Shown piece after piece: positions 5,251 through 7,621 of a stretch of DNA of 7,621 nucleotides (the first letter of the stretch is position 1; each line of letters begins with the position of its first letter). The stretch is from assembly GCA_017935805.1 (NCBI GenBank), contig JAGBGV010000190.1, forward strand, positions 1 to 7,621. Direction: 5' to 3'. The position numbers and the translations under genes were made by a program. The notes beneath the pieces are model-generated. The model was given only the letters and a program-made list of their open reading frames with translations. It had not been told where the DNA came from and did no database searches. Origin of the DNA: Clostridia bacterium (GTDB lineage Bacteria; Bacillota_A; Clostridia; Oscillospirales; CAG-272).

Positions 5251-5273
5251 CCCACAACCCATAACTTATAACT
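5238..5273 (-). repeat. GTTATRR heptad array, inverted relative to the one at 15-69
   Basis: Read on the minus strand, the heptads are GTTATAA (5266-5272), GTTATGG (5259-5265), GTTGTGG (5252-5258), GTTATGA (5245-5251) and a degenerate GTTGTAT (5238-5244). As at the window start, the array directly abuts the GGGTCTTTTTGA side of a terminator. Unlike the first array it has no TTGCCTTCGGCAA hairpin. Confidence 0.75.
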
Positions 5274-5274
5274 C

Positions 5275-5300
5275 AAAAAGACCCTCTCGGGGTCTTTTTT
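5275..5300. terminator. Bidirectional intrinsic terminator between membrane-protein operon and topoisomerase gene
   Basis: AAAAAGACCC (5275-5284) pairs perfectly with GGGTCTTTTT (5290-5299) around TCTCG. The flanking A- and T-runs make it work in both directions. The right arm touches the TAA stop of the minus-strand topoisomerase gene (5299-5301). For the plus strand it is the first terminator after the stop at 5108. Confidence 0.9.
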
Positions 5301-7299
5301 ATATGTCCGCCTCGGCAAGGTACTCGTGACCGTGCTCCGCGATGTATTTCTTTCTGCCCGCAAGGTCGTCGCCAAGCATGATGTCGAACATTCTCGCAGT
5401 TGCCTCAGCATCGGCAGGGGTAACGCGGATGAGTCGGCGGGTGGCAGGGTTCATAGTGGTGCGCCACATCATGTCAGGCTCGTTCTCACCAAGACCTTTT
5501 GATCTCTGAAGCGTGTATTTGATTCCCTTCGCCTCAAAGCGGGATGTGATCTCTGCCTTTTCAGCCTCGTTGTAAGCGAACTCGATCTCACCCTTGTTCG
5601 GCGTGATCTCGTACAGGGGGGATTCCGCAATATACACCTTACCCTCTTTGAGAAGCGTGGGCAGGAGTCTGTAGAACAGCGTCAGCAGCAGCGTTCTGAT
5701 CTGGAAGCCGTCCTCGTCCGCATCGGTACAGATGATGATCTTGGACCAGCGGAGATTGTTTATATCAAAGGGCACCATGTCAGACTTGTGCTTTGTTTGG
5801 ATCTCAACGCCGCAGCCGATAACGCGAAGCAGGTCGAGAATTATGTCACTCTTGAAGATCCTGTCATAAGTCGCCTTTACGCAGTTGAGTGTCTTACCGC
5901 GAACGGGGATGATCGCCTGGAATTCCGCATTTCTGCCCAGCTTACAGGATGACATAGCAGAGTCGCCCTCTACGATGTATACCTCTCGCAGCTCGGGATC
6001 CTTTGAACGGCAGGCAACAAACTTTTCAACCCGGCTTGCCACGTCGTTGGATACGGTCAGCTTCTTTTTAAGGTTAAGTCTGGTCGTTTCCGCTTGCTCG
6101 CGGGAACGCTTATTTACAAGCACCTGTGCGCAGATTCTGTCCGCGTCAATGGGATTCTCCGCAAAGAAATACTCAAGCTGAGTTTTGAGGAACTCATTCA
6201 TCGCGTCCGCAATAAAGGTGTTGGTGATCGCCTTTTTGGTCTGGTTTGCGTAGGACGGGCGGGTGGAGAAGCTGTTTGTAACGATAACGAGGCAGTCTTC
6301 AATATCCGTAAATGTGATCTTTGACTCGTTTTTGTTGTACTTTCCCGTTGCCTTCAGTCTCTTGTCAATAGCGGAAGTAAACGCAAGGCGTACCGCTTTG
6401 TCAGGAGATCCGCCGTGCTCAAGCCAGCTAGAATTGTGGTAGTGCTCGATCACGTGGATTGTCTTTGAGATGGTAAACGCCACGTCAGCGGTGAGCTTGT
6501 AGTCCTTCATGTCCGCGCGGTCGCGTCCCTTAGTTTCAAGGTGGAACTGTGCGATCTTTGTTTCCGCTGTGTCACCTGCCAGCTCCGCGATATAGTCGGT
6601 TATTCCGTTTTCGTAGTAGTATTCCTCTGTGTCAAACTCGTTTCTGTCAGTCTGCCACTTGAATACAAAGCGCACACCGGAGTTAACCACCGCCTGACGC
6701 TTCAGCATATCGGTGAAGTATTCCTTCGGGATGTTGATGTCAGTAAACACCTCAAGGTCAGGCTTCCAGCGAATGACAGTACCTGTGCGGCGCTCCTTCT
6801 TCTCAAGGGGTCTGACCATAAGATCTGTTACAGCCTCACCCTTTTTGAAGGAAATTTCGGAAAGGTTTGTGCCGTTATATGATTTTACATTGAAAAATTC
6901 ACTTGAATACTGTGTAGCGCAGGCGCCTAGACCGTTAAGACCCAGAGAGAACTCGTAAGCAGACCCATCAGAGTTGTTGTCGTACTTACCGCCGGCATAA
7001 AGCTCGGAATATACAAGCTCCCAGTTCCATCTCTGCTCGCCCTCGTTCCATCCCAGCGGTACGCCGCGTCCGAAGTCCTCGATCTCGATAGATTTGTCAA
7101 GGAATGCTGTGATGTTGATAACGCTGCCGTAGCCTTCCTTCGCCTCGTCAACAGAGTTGGAAAGGATCTCGAATACGGCATGCTCCGCGCCTTCAAGTCC
7201 GTCAGAGCCGAAAATTACGGCAGGACGCTTTCTGACTCGGTCAGCACCCTTCAGCGAGGTTATGGATTGGTCGTTGTATTTTGGCGTTTTGCTCTTCAT
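5299..7299 (-). CDS. Type IIA DNA topoisomerase subunit B (GyrB/ParE family, divergent, probably ParE-like)
   Basis: This 666-residue protein is the ATPase and Toprim subunit of a gyrase or topoisomerase IV, which acts with a GyrA/ParC-type subunit to pass DNA through double-strand breaks. The GHKL ATPase domain shows EILSNSVDE (E44, N48), DFGRGVP (75-81), AGGKYD (102-107), GLNGLGA (120-126), RRTGT (170-174) and the QTK loop (353-355). The Toprim domain shows EGDSA (444-448) and DADEDG (526-531), the Mg-binding acidic triad; KGLGE (601-605) and TTMNPATRRL (614-623) follow. Length is normal. Several motifs are off-consensus: RKRPAVIFG for RKRPGMYIG and LGLNGLG for GGLHGVG. ATG 7297-7299 has AAGGA 10 nt upstream. 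No subunit A gene follows; a terminator does. GyrB versus ParE cannot be settled here. Confidence 0.92.
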   Translation of the reverse strand: MKSKTPKYNDQSITSLKGADRVRKRPAVIFGSDGLEGAEHAVFEILSNSVDEAKEGYGSVINITAFLDKSIEIEDFGRGVPLGWNEGEQRWNWELVYSELYAGGKYDNNSDGSAYEFSLGLNGLGACATQYSSEFFNVKSYNGTNLSEISFKKGEAVTDLMVRPLEKKERRTGTVIRWKPDLEVFTDINIPKEYFTDMLKRQAVVNSGVRFVFKWQTDRNEFDTEEYYYENGITDYIAELAGDTAETKIAQFHLETKGRDRADMKDYKLTADVAFTISKTIHVIEHYHNSSWLEHGGSPDKAVRLAFTSAIDKRLKATGKYNKNESKITFTDIEDCLVIVTNSFSTRPSYANQTKKAITNTFIADAMNEFLKTQLEYFFAENPIDADRICAQVLVNKRSREQAETTRLNLKKKLTVSNDVASRVEKFVACRSKDPELREVYIVEGDSAMSSCKLGRNAEFQAIIPVRGKTLNCVKATYDRIFKSDIILDLLRVIGCGVEIQTKHKSDMVPFDINNLRWSKIIICTDADEDGFQIRTLLLTLFYRLLPTLLKEGKVYIAESPLYEITPNKGEIEFAYNEAEKAEITSRFEAKGIKYTLQRSKGLGENEPDMMWRTTMNPATRRLIRVTPADAEATARMFDIMLGDDLAGRKKYIAEHGHEYLAEADI

Positions 7300-7365
7300 T
7301 TATTATTATCCTTCGTTTATTATTTCTATTATTTCGCTCGGTATGATTTTTGCCCATATATAATA

Positions 7366-7394
7366 ATTTTATCATATCGTGGGAGAAAAGTCAA
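7366..7394 (-). promoter_or_regulatory. Promoter of the topoisomerase gene
   Basis: On the minus strand, TTGACT (7389-7394), a 17-bp spacer and TAAAAT (7366-7371) preceded by TGA form an extended -10 sigma-A type promoter. The start near 7359 gives a leader of about 60 nt, AT-rich and without an obvious regulatory fold. Confidence 0.72.
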
Positions 7395-7455
7395 GGTGTG
7401 GCAAATAGCGGCTCGGTGAGGGTAGATTAAAATACAGAAAAGAGCGCCGCCGCCC

Positions 7456-7490
7456 TTGCAATACACCCACCTGCTGTGATATAATATAAT
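7456..7490 (+). promoter_or_regulatory. Promoter of the E1-like gene, with overlapping -10 boxes
   Basis: TTGCAA (7456-7461) lies 18 bp before TATAAT (7480-7485), which has a TGn extension (7477-7479). A second TATAAT overlaps it by one base (7485-7490). The leader is about 35-40 nt to the ATG at 7531. Confidence 0.65.
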
Positions 7491-7530
7491 GGAATATACT
7501 TTTACGAAGTCAAAGGAAGGTGGGCGGCAA

Positions 7531-7621
7531 ATGAATCTGGAGAGAACATCAATGCTTCTCGGACAAGCATCTACTGACAGGCTGAAAAATTGCCATGTGG
7601 CAGTATTCGGACTTGGGGGAG
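7531..7621 (+). CDS. tcdA: Start of a ThiF/E1-like protein, probably tRNA threonylcarbamoyladenosine dehydratase
   Basis: Only the first 30 codons are present; the gene runs off the window. The fragment carries an ERTSMLLGQ stretch and then DRLKNCHVAVFGLGG, ending in the first glycines of a nucleotide-binding Rossmann loop. This order (RxxxLLG, a short linker, then LKNxxVAVFGxGGVG) is typical of the ThiF/MoeB/HesA fold and in particular of TcdA (formerly YgdL/CsdL), which uses ATP to cyclise t6A37 in tRNAs to ct6A. The ATG is preceded by AAGGAAGGTGGG (7513-7524). MoeB, ThiF or another E1-like enzyme cannot be excluded from so short a piece. Confidence 0.72.
   Translation, partial: MNLERTSMLLGQASTDRLKNCHVAVFGLGG

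Noticed and set aside
7157..7419. Small plus-strand open frames over the topoisomerase gene start
   Set aside because: They are antisense to the topoisomerase start and its promoter and carry no ribosome binding site.

Overview
The window looks like a chromosomal stretch from a mid-GC anaerobic Clostridia species, most likely Oscillospiraceae or a Ruminococcus relative. This is inferred from AGGAG-type ribosome binding sites, near-consensus TTGACA/TATAAT promoters often with an extended TGn -10, AT-flanked bidirectional terminators, a tRNA without encoded CCA, and an SLH-domain surface protein. No phage, transposase, CRISPR or defence gene is visible.

Left part (1-1567): the window opens inside a terminator arm followed by GTTATRR heptad repeats. 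A promoter then drives a two-gene operon: a creatininase-family amidohydrolase (230-1105) and a small DUF2809-type membrane protein (1138-1527). It ends at a bidirectional terminator (1541-1567) shared with the convergent minus-strand gene.

Middle part (1572-3824): a minus-strand secreted protein (1572-2903) combines a signal peptide, three SLH repeats, an Ig-like segment and two C-terminal modules resembling the C-terminal domain of ribosomal protein L7/L12. Its promoter diverges from a near-perfect tRNA promoter, with a 21-bp-spaced direct repeat between them. tRNA-Ser(GGA) (3127-3216) has its own terminator. A roughly 540-bp non-coding stretch follows, holding hairpins, a copy of the tRNA 3' end sequence and a 110-bp tandem repeat.

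Right part (3825-7621): two plus-strand polytopic membrane proteins (3825-4352 and 4389-5108) probably form an operon. It is followed by a 29-bp copy of the first gene's 3' end, a second heptad array in inverted orientation to the first, and a terminator shared with a convergent type IIA topoisomerase B subunit (5299-7299, minus). The window closes with the start of a ThiF/E1-like gene, probably tcdA (7531 onward), divergent from the topoisomerase.

The genes do not form one pathway. The points of interest are the unusual surface-protein architecture, the operator-like repeat, and the repeat families around the tRNA and at both ends of the 5.2-kb segment. I see no convincing new multi-gene system.
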